NCBI GenBank assembly: GCA_024278345.1 | Contig: JAJRTK010000448.1 | Location: 1-6,098, forward strand | Source of the DNA: a bacterium | Lineage (GTDB): Bacteria; CSSED10-310; JAJRTK01 | DNA length: 6,098 nt | Direction of reading: 5' to 3' | In this document: piece by piece, positions 1-6,084 of the stretch | Layout: each line of letters starts with the position of its first letter | Numbering within the stretch: the first letter of the stretch is position 1 | Position numbers and translations under genes: made by a program | Notes under the pieces: model-generated | Databases searched by the model: none | Told to the model about the DNA's origin: nothing | The model's input: the letters and a program-made list of their open reading frames with translations, nothing else

Positions 1-491
1 CAGAACTTGAGGAGCACCTTGGGCGTATCGAGCTGGTCGCTTCCCAGGCGCGGTTACCCAAGACCTGCATGGAGAAGCTCGGCTCGGTCCGGCCACTACT
101 CGGCGCCATGGTCGCTACCGTGGCATTCTTCCATCAGCGAGCGGCGCTCTGGCTCGCCTCGCTGCTCCTCGAACCCGAACTCGAGGCCCTGGTGCTCCAC
201 AGCCTCATCCCAGGGTTCTATCTGGAGCGTGTGGCAAGGCAAGCCTCGGGTGGCGACCGCCGAAGGGCGTTGCGAAAAGCTTCTGGAGAGCTCCTGGCCC
301 GAGCCAGGGCCCCGAACGGGCTTTTGGCTCAACTTGCCCCCAAGCGCCGGGAACTCATCGGGCAAACTGCCCGGCGGTGTGCCGAGCTGTTCGTACGCGC
401 AAGCTCCTGCGTCGAGGGAGGCAACGGACAGCTTTCCTTGCGGCATCACAGCCTCCATCGTCTCAGCAAACGCAAACTCAAGGTGCTGACC
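1..491 (+). mobile_element. Remnant of an insertion sequence (right part of the coding region)
   Basis: The span covers the family-like transposase sequence visible in the window. No terminal inverted repeat or target-site duplication can be seen near 491, and the left end is outside. Loss of the last roughly 50 family residues, together with the IS terminus, implies a deletion or recombination rather than a clean insertion boundary. The boundary at 491 is where my recalled family similarity stops, so it may be off by several codons. Confidence 0.45.
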
Positions 492-542
492 AGTGGAGGT
501 GGCAATCTCCAGGACAGGAGTTCATATTTTTGCAGGCTCTAA
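3..542 (+). pseudogene. Transposase, C-terminal fragment (DUF6399-like), truncated at both ends
   Basis: This reading frame is open from the window's left edge (first full codon at 3), so the N-terminal part lies outside. The first ATG in frame is at 69, but 22 family-compatible codons precede it, so 69 is unlikely to be the true start. From memory of the family, the block RASSCVEGGNGQLSLRHHS (codons 396-452) followed by LHRLSKRKLKVLT matches the conserved C-terminal part of DUF6399-type transposases. The Glu at 414-416 is a candidate DDE acid. Family members normally continue past this point with a stretch resembling VHN...DGTTAAERFFG. Here similarity stops at about 491, and 16 unrelated residues follow before TAA at 540-542. 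The protein should therefore be inactive. The frame overlaps the last bases of the oppositely oriented oxidoreductase gene. The opposite-strand frame at 96-458 has no family features and is a shadow. The transposase identification is moderately sure; the exact IS family is not assigned. Confidence 0.62.
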
Positions 543-1528
543 GCGGTGCTTTGCCTGGCCGCTTCGGCGAACTCCTTCACGATCTCTCCCGCCGGCTTGA
601 TGGCCTGAATGCCCTCGACGCTTTTTCCCGCCTGCCAGTAGTCCTGGTAAGTGGCGCCCTGGAGAGATGCCTTCCGGAGTTTCCACATGGATTGGACGGC
701 ATAGAGGGCGCGCATCCAGTGTTTCGTCTTGCGGCCCCGAAGGAGCCACTTCGCCACTGGGTTGGCCTGCGTCCCGATCTTCTCGATGTAGGGCGTGCGG
801 ATAACAGAGACCGGGACACCGGAAAGCTTGTCGCTGAGGACGATCTCTTTTGCCTTGGCCCGGAGGATCGCCTGTTTGTAGTCGGAGTGGGCTCCGCATT
901 CTTGGCTGGCGATGAACCGGGTTCCCATCTGGACTCCAGCGTAGCCGATTTTCAGGGCGCGGACAAAATCTTCGGGAGCGCCGATACCGCCGGCGCAGAC
1001 CAGGGGTTTCCCCAGATCCTGGAGGTCGTCGAAGAGCTGCCGCGGGGAGAGAGTCCCCGAGTGTCCCCCGGCTCGGTCATTGACGCATATTAGTCCGTCA
1101 ACGCCGGCATCGACGGCCTTGAGAGCCCATTTCCGTTCGGTGACATCGTGATAAACAATGCCACCGTAGTCGTGGACGCGCTGGACCATTTCCTTGGGAT
1201 TGCCCAGAGCGGTGACGAAAAACTCCACTTTCTCTTCAATGGCAATCTCCAGCCACTGGCGGAGCCGATCCTGGTAGGCCTTGGGTGCCTTTTCCAGGAT
1301 CAAGTTGAGGCCAATGGGCTTGGGGGTGAGGCGCCGGATGTACTGGAGCCCCTCCCGGAAGTCGCGCCCGTAGACGTAGACCATGGAGACGGGCTGGATG
1401 ATGCCAATCCCGCCTGCCTTGGAGACTTCGGCCACGAGCTCGGGATTGGTGCAGGGATACATGGCTCCGCAGATGAGGGGGATCTCGATCCCGGCATCCC
1501 GCGTGAGCTGGGTTTCTAGGATAGGCAT
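539..1528 (-). CDS. Flavin-dependent nitronate monooxygenase / 2-nitropropane dioxygenase family oxidoreductase
   Basis: A 329-residue protein, the usual length for this FMN-binding TIM-barrel family. Visible landmarks are an N-terminal strand with IPLICGAMYPCTNPELVA (residues 16-33), GIGIIQPVS (40-48), PIGLNL (71-76), the motif NDRAGGHSG (150-158) whose His156 sits at the catalytic His position of nitronate monooxygenases, the phosphate-binding strand VCAGGIG (177-183), and GVQMGTRFIASQECGAHSDYK (198-218). The last block resembles the equivalent region of the Pseudomonas NADH:quinone reductase PA1024, as I recall it. Known members oxidise alkyl nitronates with O2 or reduce quinones with NAD(P)H, so the substrate cannot be settled from sequence. 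No signal peptide or membrane segment is seen, so it is cytosolic. The start at 1528 is well supported by AGGAGG five bases upstream. The TAG stop overlaps the end of the transposase fragment's frame. The gene looks intact. Confidence 0.9.
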   Translation of the reverse strand: MPILETQLTRDAGIEIPLICGAMYPCTNPELVAEVSKAGGIGIIQPVSMVYVYGRDFREGLQYIRRLTPKPIGLNLILEKAPKAYQDRLRQWLEIAIEEKVEFFVTALGNPKEMVQRVHDYGGIVYHDVTERKWALKAVDAGVDGLICVNDRAGGHSGTLSPRQLFDDLQDLGKPLVCAGGIGAPEDFVRALKIGYAGVQMGTRFIASQECGAHSDYKQAILRAKAKEIVLSDKLSGVPVSVIRTPYIEKIGTQANPVAKWLLRGRKTKHWMRALYAVQSMWKLRKASLQGATYQDYWQAGKSVEGIQAIKPAGEIVKEFAEAARQSTA

Positions 1529-1533
1529 GGAGG

Positions 1534-1539
1534 CCTCCT
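1534..1539 (-). promoter_or_regulatory. Strong Shine-Dalgarno site of the oxidoreductase gene
   Basis: On the minus strand the sequence reads AGGAGG, then CCTCC, then ATG at 1528. This is the full anti-16S consensus with five-base spacing, slightly short but efficient. It fixes the start codon and contrasts with the kinase gene, which has no convincing site. Confidence 0.8.
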
Positions 1540-1558
1540 GATGGAACGGGTTGGCCGG

Positions 1559-1587
1559 ATTATGAGGGTAAGAGGCTCAAAGAACAA
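1559..1587 (-). promoter_or_regulatory. Candidate sigma70-type promoter for the oxidoreductase gene
   Basis: On the minus strand, TTGTTC (1587-1582) is followed by a 17-base spacer and CATAAT (1564-1559). The -10 box matches the consensus at five of six positions, but the -35 box at only three. Transcription would begin near 1552 and give a leader of about 23 bases containing the AGGAGG site. Position and spacing are good, but the weak -35 box keeps this tentative. If real, the oxidoreductase is expressed separately from the kinase gene upstream. Confidence 0.33.
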
Positions 1588-1729
1588 ATTTGCGTGAGCC
1601 CATGGCCGCTGCCGTTGTGGGGAGGATCAGGGAGCCCACGAACCGTATCTTGGGAGTCGCGGTGGAGGGTTGACGGGAGAGATGAGAGTGTGGGTTCGTG
1701 GAGAGAGAGGGGGAGGCGGGCGAGTAGCG

Positions 1730-1745
1730 GGCGCCGGACGGCGCC
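1730..1745. repeat. Short GC-rich hairpin (6-bp stem, 4-base loop)
   Basis: GGCGCC at 1730-1735 and again at 1740-1745 can pair around the loop GGAC. No T-run follows on either strand, so it is not a canonical intrinsic terminator. It lies 40-55 bases after the kinase stop and could stabilise the 3' end of that transcript, or be without function. Confidence 0.4.
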
Positions 1746-1784
1746 TGATGGGAGCGGAATTCAAGCAAAAAAAGAGAAAGAGGT

Positions 1785-4700
1785 TCAAGAAATTAATGAT
1801 GGAGGAAGAGGATCGTCGGGCTGTTCGCCGAAGAGCTCTCCGTTGAAAAGTCGTTGTGGCTCAGAGAGATAGATCTCTTGGGCGCGAAGGAGCCGGGCCA
1901 GGGTTTGCGCCAGTTCGGAGGGTTGGCCCAGCTTCATGCTTTCGATGAGGCTGGAAACCTGGGAAATCTGTGGTTCCGCCGATTCACCACTCGCCAGAGC
2001 CAGGTGGCCGATTTGGCAGAGAGTTTTCGCGAGCCCCATGGAATCTCCGGAGTTGGCCAGGAGCTCGATGGCTTTTTGCAGGAGGGAGCAAGCCGTGGAA
2101 AAGTGTCCTTGAAGGCGTTGGAGAGCTGCCATCTGGCCAAGGGCCGTGGCTTCATCCCGATGGTTGCCGACTTGGTGGAGCCGTTCCAGGGCGCGTTGGG
2201 TGACGGATCTTCCCTGCTCCCAATCTCCTTGATCCCGGTGGATAGAGCCTAGCTCCAGCATGACGAAGCTCGCTCCTCGTTGATCGCCGAAGTTTTGGAA
2301 GAGTGTCAAGGCTTGTTGGCAGAGTTCTTTGGAGTCCGTGAATTGTCGGCGCCTTCTGGCCAGGGTTGCAAGCTGGAGGAGAGCGTAGCCTTCGCCCCGG
2401 CGTTCCGCGATTGTCCGGAATATTTCAAGGGCGCCATTGCAGTGGCGTTCGGACTCTTCGGAGTCTCCGCAAGAATGGGCTAGAAGGGAGAGCTGGAGTG
2501 TGGAGGTTCCGACGCCTCGGAGCTGTCCGATTTTCTGGTGAAGGGTCAGGGACTTTTGGAGAGTTTTGGCGGCTTGGGTGAAGAGGCCTTGTTCCCTCAT
2601 GATGATCCCCAGACTGAGCAGGGTCGCCGCTTCGTTTTCGGGTTGGTCCAGTGCCCGATAGATGGAGAGGACTTCCGTGTAGAACTGTCGCGCCTGCTCG
2701 AATCGGCCTTCGTGGGAAAAGAGGTCTCCGAGGTGCCGCAAGCCGACGACGACGTTCCGGCGGTTCCCCGTCTGGCGGTAGAGCTGGACGGCCTGTTCCA
2801 GCAGCGGTCGGGCGACGGCGAGTTGCCCCTGTTCCACGTGCAGATTCGCCAGGTAACAAAGGGCGTCTCCTTGCGCTGCTGGGTTTGGGGTCGAGCGTAG
2901 GAGCCCCAGGGCTTCCTCGAAGAGGCTTCGTGCTTGGGCCACCTGTCCCAATCGTTGTCGTGCTCTGGCGGCATTGACAAGGCTGGCGACCTGAAGAAGG
3001 TCATCGCGGAGAGTTTTGGCTTCCTGGAAGGCTCGTTGGTGATGGTCCAGGGCTTTTTTGTATTCTCCTTGAACTTGAAGGACTTCAAGGCCAAGTTCGT
3101 TCCTGGTCGCGACGGACTCCGGGGTTGGCGTTTGGCAGAGGCGCAGATAGTCTTCATAGAGGCTGGCGGCTGTTTCCAGTGCGTGCCGAGTTTTGGCGTT
3201 TTGAGCGGAGGCCAGGTAGCAGTTTCGTGCCTGTTCGGGGCTGCCCCCAAGTTCCCAATGGCGACCAAGGGAGGCCATTTGATCCGAATCCACGCCCTTC
3301 ATTCGCTTGCTGAGGAGTTTGGCCGCCCTTCGGTGCAGTTTTCCCAGGCGCTTTCCGGAAATGACGAGGTTGGCGATTTCTCGGAGCTTCTGGTGGGTGA
3401 ACTCCAGGTGTTCGCCGTTGACTTGTCGGAAAACATGGCGCGTCAGAAGTTCTTGGGTCGCCCGCCTGGCGTGGCTGCGGCGCAGTTTGGCGATCTTCGC
3501 CAGAACGGCGGCGCTGGCGGGTTTGCCAAGAACGCTGGCGGCTTGGACGAGTTTTCTGGCTTTCTTGGATAGGCGCGTGAGGCGTTGGGCCACCAACTCT
3601 TGAAGGGAGTTGGAGATGGGGAGCGCTTCGAAGGCGGCTTGGAGCGTTTTGTTTCGCTCGGTTTTCAGTGTCCAAAGGCCAGCGCGATCCCTGGAGAGGA
3701 TCCCTTGCTCCAGTCCGGTTCTTATGAGCTCGGACGCGAAAAAGGGGTTGCCTTCCGATTGGCGGGCAAGGAAAGCGAACAGATCGGCTGTGGGCGTTTT
3801 GAGGGCGAGCATGTCCCTCACCATAGCATCGACGGCTGAAGGGGCCAGGCTTCGAAGCTCCACCGAGTCATAGCCGGGGGCTTCCAGGAGCCGAGCTAGA
3901 GGAGTCCCGATTGTCTCATTCCGGTAGGCACCCAAAAGAAGCAAGGAAGAGTCATCGAGGCTTCGGTGTCGAAGGAGAAACTCCAAGAAGCCCAGGCTCA
4001 ATTCGTCCGCCCATTGGAGGTCATCCAGAATCACCAGGGCTCGCTGGGATTTGCCCATTTCCAGGAGAGTCTTGGCCAGGATGTTGAAAAGCCGGTTTTT
4101 TGCGCTGAGCGGGCCACGATTTTGCGGAGAGGTGAGTTGGGAGCTACCTGGCAGGGCCGCGAGAGTCGGTTCGTAGAGAGAGAGGAGTTTGGCGCCGTCG
4201 CCAAGGAGACGCTTGGTTTCTTCTTCACCCCGTTCCCGGCAGCGGTCAGCGATGGCTCGGAGCACCGGGCGGAGTGGACCCAGCATGAGATTTCTTCCAC
4301 CTGGCGGGGCCGGTGGACATTGGCCCGCGTAGACAGCGATGCGATATTTGTGGGCCTGCTCAGCGATTTCTTTGACAAATCGCGTCTTTCCGATACCGCT
4401 TTCGCCATTGATCAGGACGATGCCGCCCCGGTGCCGGGAAAGAGCGGTGAGGCGCTCTTTCATGGCCTCGAATTCTCGGTACCGGCCTCGGAATCTTGGT
4501 GGATAGAGGTGGGGTTTGGGGCGGGGCGCACCGAGCCAATTCCACGAAACTTTTTTTCGGCCGGAGACTTTTTGCAGGACCGATTCAAGGATGCTGACGA
4601 CGCTCTCTACGTAGCCGATCCGATCTTCAGGCGCTTTGCTAAGAAGGCGGAGAACCAGTTCTTCAAGTTCGGCTGGAATGTCCTCGGCGTACTCGGAAGG

Positions 4701-5693
4701 ATGAACTGGGGGCTCTGCCAGGTGCAGGAGGAGTACATCTTGGGGAGTCGGGGCTTCAAAAGGTCGCCGACTTGTTAGAAGCTCGTAGAGCATACAGCCC
4801 AATGCATACAGGTCGGCCCGGGCATCGACGGGGGCGCCTCGGATCTGTTCGGGGGCCATGGTGTGGACGGAACCCGCTATGGGACTAATGATTTCCAGGA
4901 TCTCTCGGCCGCCCTCTCCGCCCACCTGGGACATGAGGCCAAAATCCATGAGGATCGGCCATTCTCCGCCTTGGACAAAGACGTTTCCCGGCTTGAGATC
5001 CCGGTGGACCAAGCCTTCTCCATGGAGGTAGGCCAGGGCCGAGCAAAGGCGCAGGACGATTTTTAGGACCAGTTCCAGCTTGCCGCCGGCCGCGGGCCTT
5101 CTTTCCTTGTGTCGGGGTTGTGCGGAGTGGGTGTCGCATGGTCCCCTTGGAGGATCTGTTTTATCTTCCTCTGGAGTCTCTTCGTGAGCCAGGTTCGCCG
5201 TTGTTACACTGAGTGTCTCAGCTCCCGTGGAAGCTTGGTCCGCCCAAGGGTCGGCGGAGATAGCGCGTCTTTTCAGCAATTGTCCCATGAAGCGGTTCAG
5301 CGGCAGGCCGTCCAGGAGTTCCATGGCGTACCACGGGAGTCCATCCTTGATTCCGTCGGAGACGATGCCGATAATCCCCGGGTGTCGGATGCGGGCCAGT
5401 GCGCGGATTTCGCGGCGCAGGCTTTCAAGAAGGCCATGGCGGACGAGCCTCACGGTCTTCAGGGCAACCTCTTGGCCAGTTCCGTCGTGGCGGGCGCGAT
5501 AGACGATTCCCATTCCTCCCCGGCCCAGCAGCTCGAGAATTCGGTACGGCCCAATTGAGAGTTCTGTCTCTTTCATGCCTTCATTGTGCAGCACCGGGAC
5601 TCTTTGATCAACAGACGGGGATTCCCGAGGTCCTCGTTGAGGGAGTGGTTTTCGCCCTCTTTTTTTTCTCTTCGTGTTGCGTTCCGCTCTCAT
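1785..5693 (-). CDS. Large Ser/Thr protein kinase with PknK/MalT-like AAA ATPase and TPR array
   Basis: A 1302-residue soluble signalling protein. The kinase domain (about 49-375) has every key element: glycine loop GRGGMG (57-62), Lys79 of VALK, Glu95, HRDLKPGN (230-237, catalytic Asp232), DFG (250-252), APE (280-282), Asp294 and Arg358. It should therefore be active and be an RD-type kinase. A 64-residue polar insertion (141-204) splits it between helices D and E. An AAA ATPase follows (about 400-600): FRGR, Walker A GESGIGKT (430-437), Walker B LVILDDLQWAD (553-563). A helical, winged-helix-like part (about 690-770) carries LQELVAQRLTRLS. TPR-like repeats fill about 862-1261. No membrane segment or C-terminal LuxR helix-turn-helix is seen, so output is probably phosphorylation. 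Starting at Met1 adds a very basic 39-residue tail. Met40 (ATG at 5576-5574) begins nine residues before the kinase fold and is at least as likely. Neither start has a well-spaced ribosome site. Substrate and signal are unknown. Confidence 0.95.
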   Translation of the reverse strand: MRAERNTKRKKRGRKPLPQRGPRESPSVDQRVPVLHNEGMKETELSIGPYRILELLGRGGMGIVYRARHDGTGQEVALKTVRLVRHGLLESLRREIRALARIRHPGIIGIVSDGIKDGLPWYAMELLDGLPLNRFMGQLLKRRAISADPWADQASTGAETLSVTTANLAHEETPEEDKTDPPRGPCDTHSAQPRHKERRPAAGGKLELVLKIVLRLCSALAYLHGEGLVHRDLKPGNVFVQGGEWPILMDFGLMSQVGGEGGREILEIISPIAGSVHTMAPEQIRGAPVDARADLYALGCMLYELLTSRRPFEAPTPQDVLLLHLAEPPVHPSEYAEDIPAELEELVLRLLSKAPEDRIGYVESVVSILESVLQKVSGRKKVSWNWLGAPRPKPHLYPPRFRGRYREFEAMKERLTALSRHRGGIVLINGESGIGKTRFVKEIAEQAHKYRIAVYAGQCPPAPPGGRNLMLGPLRPVLRAIADRCRERGEEETKRLLGDGAKLLSLYEPTLAALPGSSQLTSPQNRGPLSAKNRLFNILAKTLLEMGKSQRALVILDDLQWADELSLGFLEFLLRHRSLDDSSLLLLGAYRNETIGTPLARLLEAPGYDSVELRSLAPSAVDAMVRDMLALKTPTADLFAFLARQSEGNPFFASELIRTGLEQGILSRDRAGLWTLKTERNKTLQAAFEALPISNSLQELVAQRLTRLSKKARKLVQAASVLGKPASAAVLAKIAKLRRSHARRATQELLTRHVFRQVNGEHLEFTHQKLREIANLVISGKRLGKLHRRAAKLLSKRMKGVDSDQMASLGRHWELGGSPEQARNCYLASAQNAKTRHALETAASLYEDYLRLCQTPTPESVATRNELGLEVLQVQGEYKKALDHHQRAFQEAKTLRDDLLQVASLVNAARARQRLGQVAQARSLFEEALGLLRSTPNPAAQGDALCYLANLHVEQGQLAVARPLLEQAVQLYRQTGNRRNVVVGLRHLGDLFSHEGRFEQARQFYTEVLSIYRALDQPENEAATLLSLGIIMREQGLFTQAAKTLQKSLTLHQKIGQLRGVGTSTLQLSLLAHSCGDSEESERHCNGALEIFRTIAERRGEGYALLQLATLARRRRQFTDSKELCQQALTLFQNFGDQRGASFVMLELGSIHRDQGDWEQGRSVTQRALERLHQVGNHRDEATALGQMAALQRLQGHFSTACSLLQKAIELLANSGDSMGLAKTLCQIGHLALASGESAEPQISQVSSLIESMKLGQPSELAQTLARLLRAQEIYLSEPQRLFNGELFGEQPDDPLPPSLIS
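1911..3110 (-). repeat. Ten tandem 40-residue TPR-like units (120-bp coding period)
   Basis: Residues about 862-1261 of the kinase form helical repeats of the kinesin-light-chain/TPR_12 kind. The turn glycine recurs at 876, 916, 956, 996, 1036, 1076, 1156, 1196 and 1236. Arg1116 occupies the remaining slot, so the spacing is exactly 40 residues throughout. Typical units read LGDLFSHEGRFEQA and LGSIHRDQGDWEQG. Such arrays form a superhelical groove for protein partners. The DNA is diverged between units, so this is an old array rather than a recent duplication. Confidence 0.88.
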
Positions 5694-5694
5694 C

Positions 5695-5726
5695 GGGAAC
5701 GACCCGTGCCTTTGGCACGAGTTCCC
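5695..5726 (-). promoter_or_regulatory. Interrupted hairpin directly upstream of the first possible kinase ATG
   Basis: On the minus strand GGGAAC (5726-5721) pairs with GTTCCC (5700-5695). Inside it, CGTGCC (5719-5714) pairs with GGCACG (5710-5705) around the triloop AAA. The two stems are joined by an asymmetric internal loop (one base against four). The structure ends one base before ATG 5693 and would cover any ribosome site for that start. No T-run follows on either strand, so it is not an intrinsic terminator. The role is unknown: it may repress translation from Met1, or simply lie in the leader if translation begins at Met40. Confidence 0.55.
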
Positions 5727-5930
5727 CGGGCGACCGCTCTTCGCACAAGAGATTTTGTTTCTATCTCGGTGGATGGGATGATGACTTGTCTGGCCCGGAC
5801 TCCGAGCCAGCTACGAATCGGCTGCCGCGCTGGAAACGTGATGAGATTTTCGGGTTATTAGGGCATTGGTCATCGGTGGTTTGGGTTTGACTCCAACGGT
5901 GTGGAGGCAGACATTAGAGACGACCTGAGC

Positions 5931-6084
5931 GGGACCTATCAGATCCGGTTGACAAGTCCACGCACGTAAGGAACCCACCGTTCAATTCCGTGAATCCCGT
6001 CCAGCCCGCCACCGGCAAGATGCCGGTGCCACCAGGGCGGCGCCGCGGAGTGTAAAGCAAAAACGCGGGGATTTGATAGGTCCC
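5931..6084. mobile_element. MITE-like or palindromic intergenic element with 16-bp inverted ends
   Basis: GGGACCTATCAGATCC at 5931-5946 is mirrored by GGATTTGATAGGTCCC at 6069-6084: 15 of 16 positions are complementary, including a perfect outer 11 bp. The 154-bp interval has no gene but has a strong central-right hairpin (6010-6028) and a 10-bp palindrome GCGGCGCCGC (6037-6046). TGAGC flanks both sides directly (5926-5930 and 6088-6092), but the right copy is three bases away from the repeat end, so a target duplication is only a possibility. Size and lack of coding fit a non-autonomous element or a dispersed repeat. It shows no sign of kinship with the transposase fragment at the left edge, whose IS ends are not visible. 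Confidence 0.45.
6010..6028. repeat. 8-bp-stem hairpin, REP-like
   Basis: CACCGGCA (6010-6017) and TGCCGGTG (6021-6028) pair perfectly around the loop AGA. It lies inside the 154-bp palindromic element. No T-run follows, so termination is unlikely. Its look, a GC-rich short palindrome in an intergenic space, resembles REP-type dispersed repeats; copy number cannot be judged from one window. Confidence 0.5.

Larger units (their letters stand above)
1529..1784. other. Intergenic region between kinase and oxidoreductase genes
   Basis: No credible gene is present; short open frames on both strands lack family features. It contains the oxidoreductase leader, a purine-rich plus-strand stretch (about 1671-1720), a GGCGCC hairpin (1730-1745), a 9-bp inverted repeat (CCACGAACC at 1636-1644 and GGTTCGTGG at 1693-1701), and a run of seven A on the plus strand (1767-1773). 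That run is a T-tract in kinase transcripts 12-18 bases after the stop, but no stem precedes it, so a standard intrinsic terminator is not shown. Confidence 0.7.

Noticed and set aside
505-530. Possible terminator for the transposase fragment: CTCC-AGGACA-GGAG then TTCATATTTTT
   Set aside because: The stem is only four base pairs and the T-run is delayed and broken, which is too weak for an intrinsic terminator.
377-1093. 238-residue plus-strand open frame crossing the transposase remnant and the oxidoreductase gene
   Set aside because: It spans two unrelated regions, has no family-like sequence, and is antisense to the oxidoreductase motifs. It is not a frameshifted continuation of the transposase.
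500-1252. 13-bp direct repeat TGGCAATCTCCAG at 500-512 and 1240-1252
   Set aside because: One 13-bp match in about 6 kb is expected by chance at appreciable frequency, and the flanks do not match, so it is not evidence for a duplication.
1577-1768. 63-residue minus-strand frame in the gap between the two genes
   Set aside because: The composition is Ser/Pro-rich and low in information, it has no ribosome site, and it overlaps the repeats and the candidate promoter.
1760-1791. T-tract after the kinase stop as an intrinsic terminator
   Set aside because: There are seven T on the minus strand, but no stem lies just before them; the GC hairpin at 1730-1745 comes after the tract, in the wrong order.
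2934-3572. Long plus-strand open frames opposite the kinase gene (also 3966-4778)
   Set aside because: They lie in frames antisense to a clear 1302-residue protein with many conserved motifs, have no recognisable domains, and arise from the composition of the GC-rich coding strand.
5583-5611. TTGATC, 17 bases, CACAAT on the minus strand as a promoter inside the kinase 5' region
   Set aside because: Both boxes match at only four of six positions and the transcript would start at or beside ATG 5576, leaving almost no leader.
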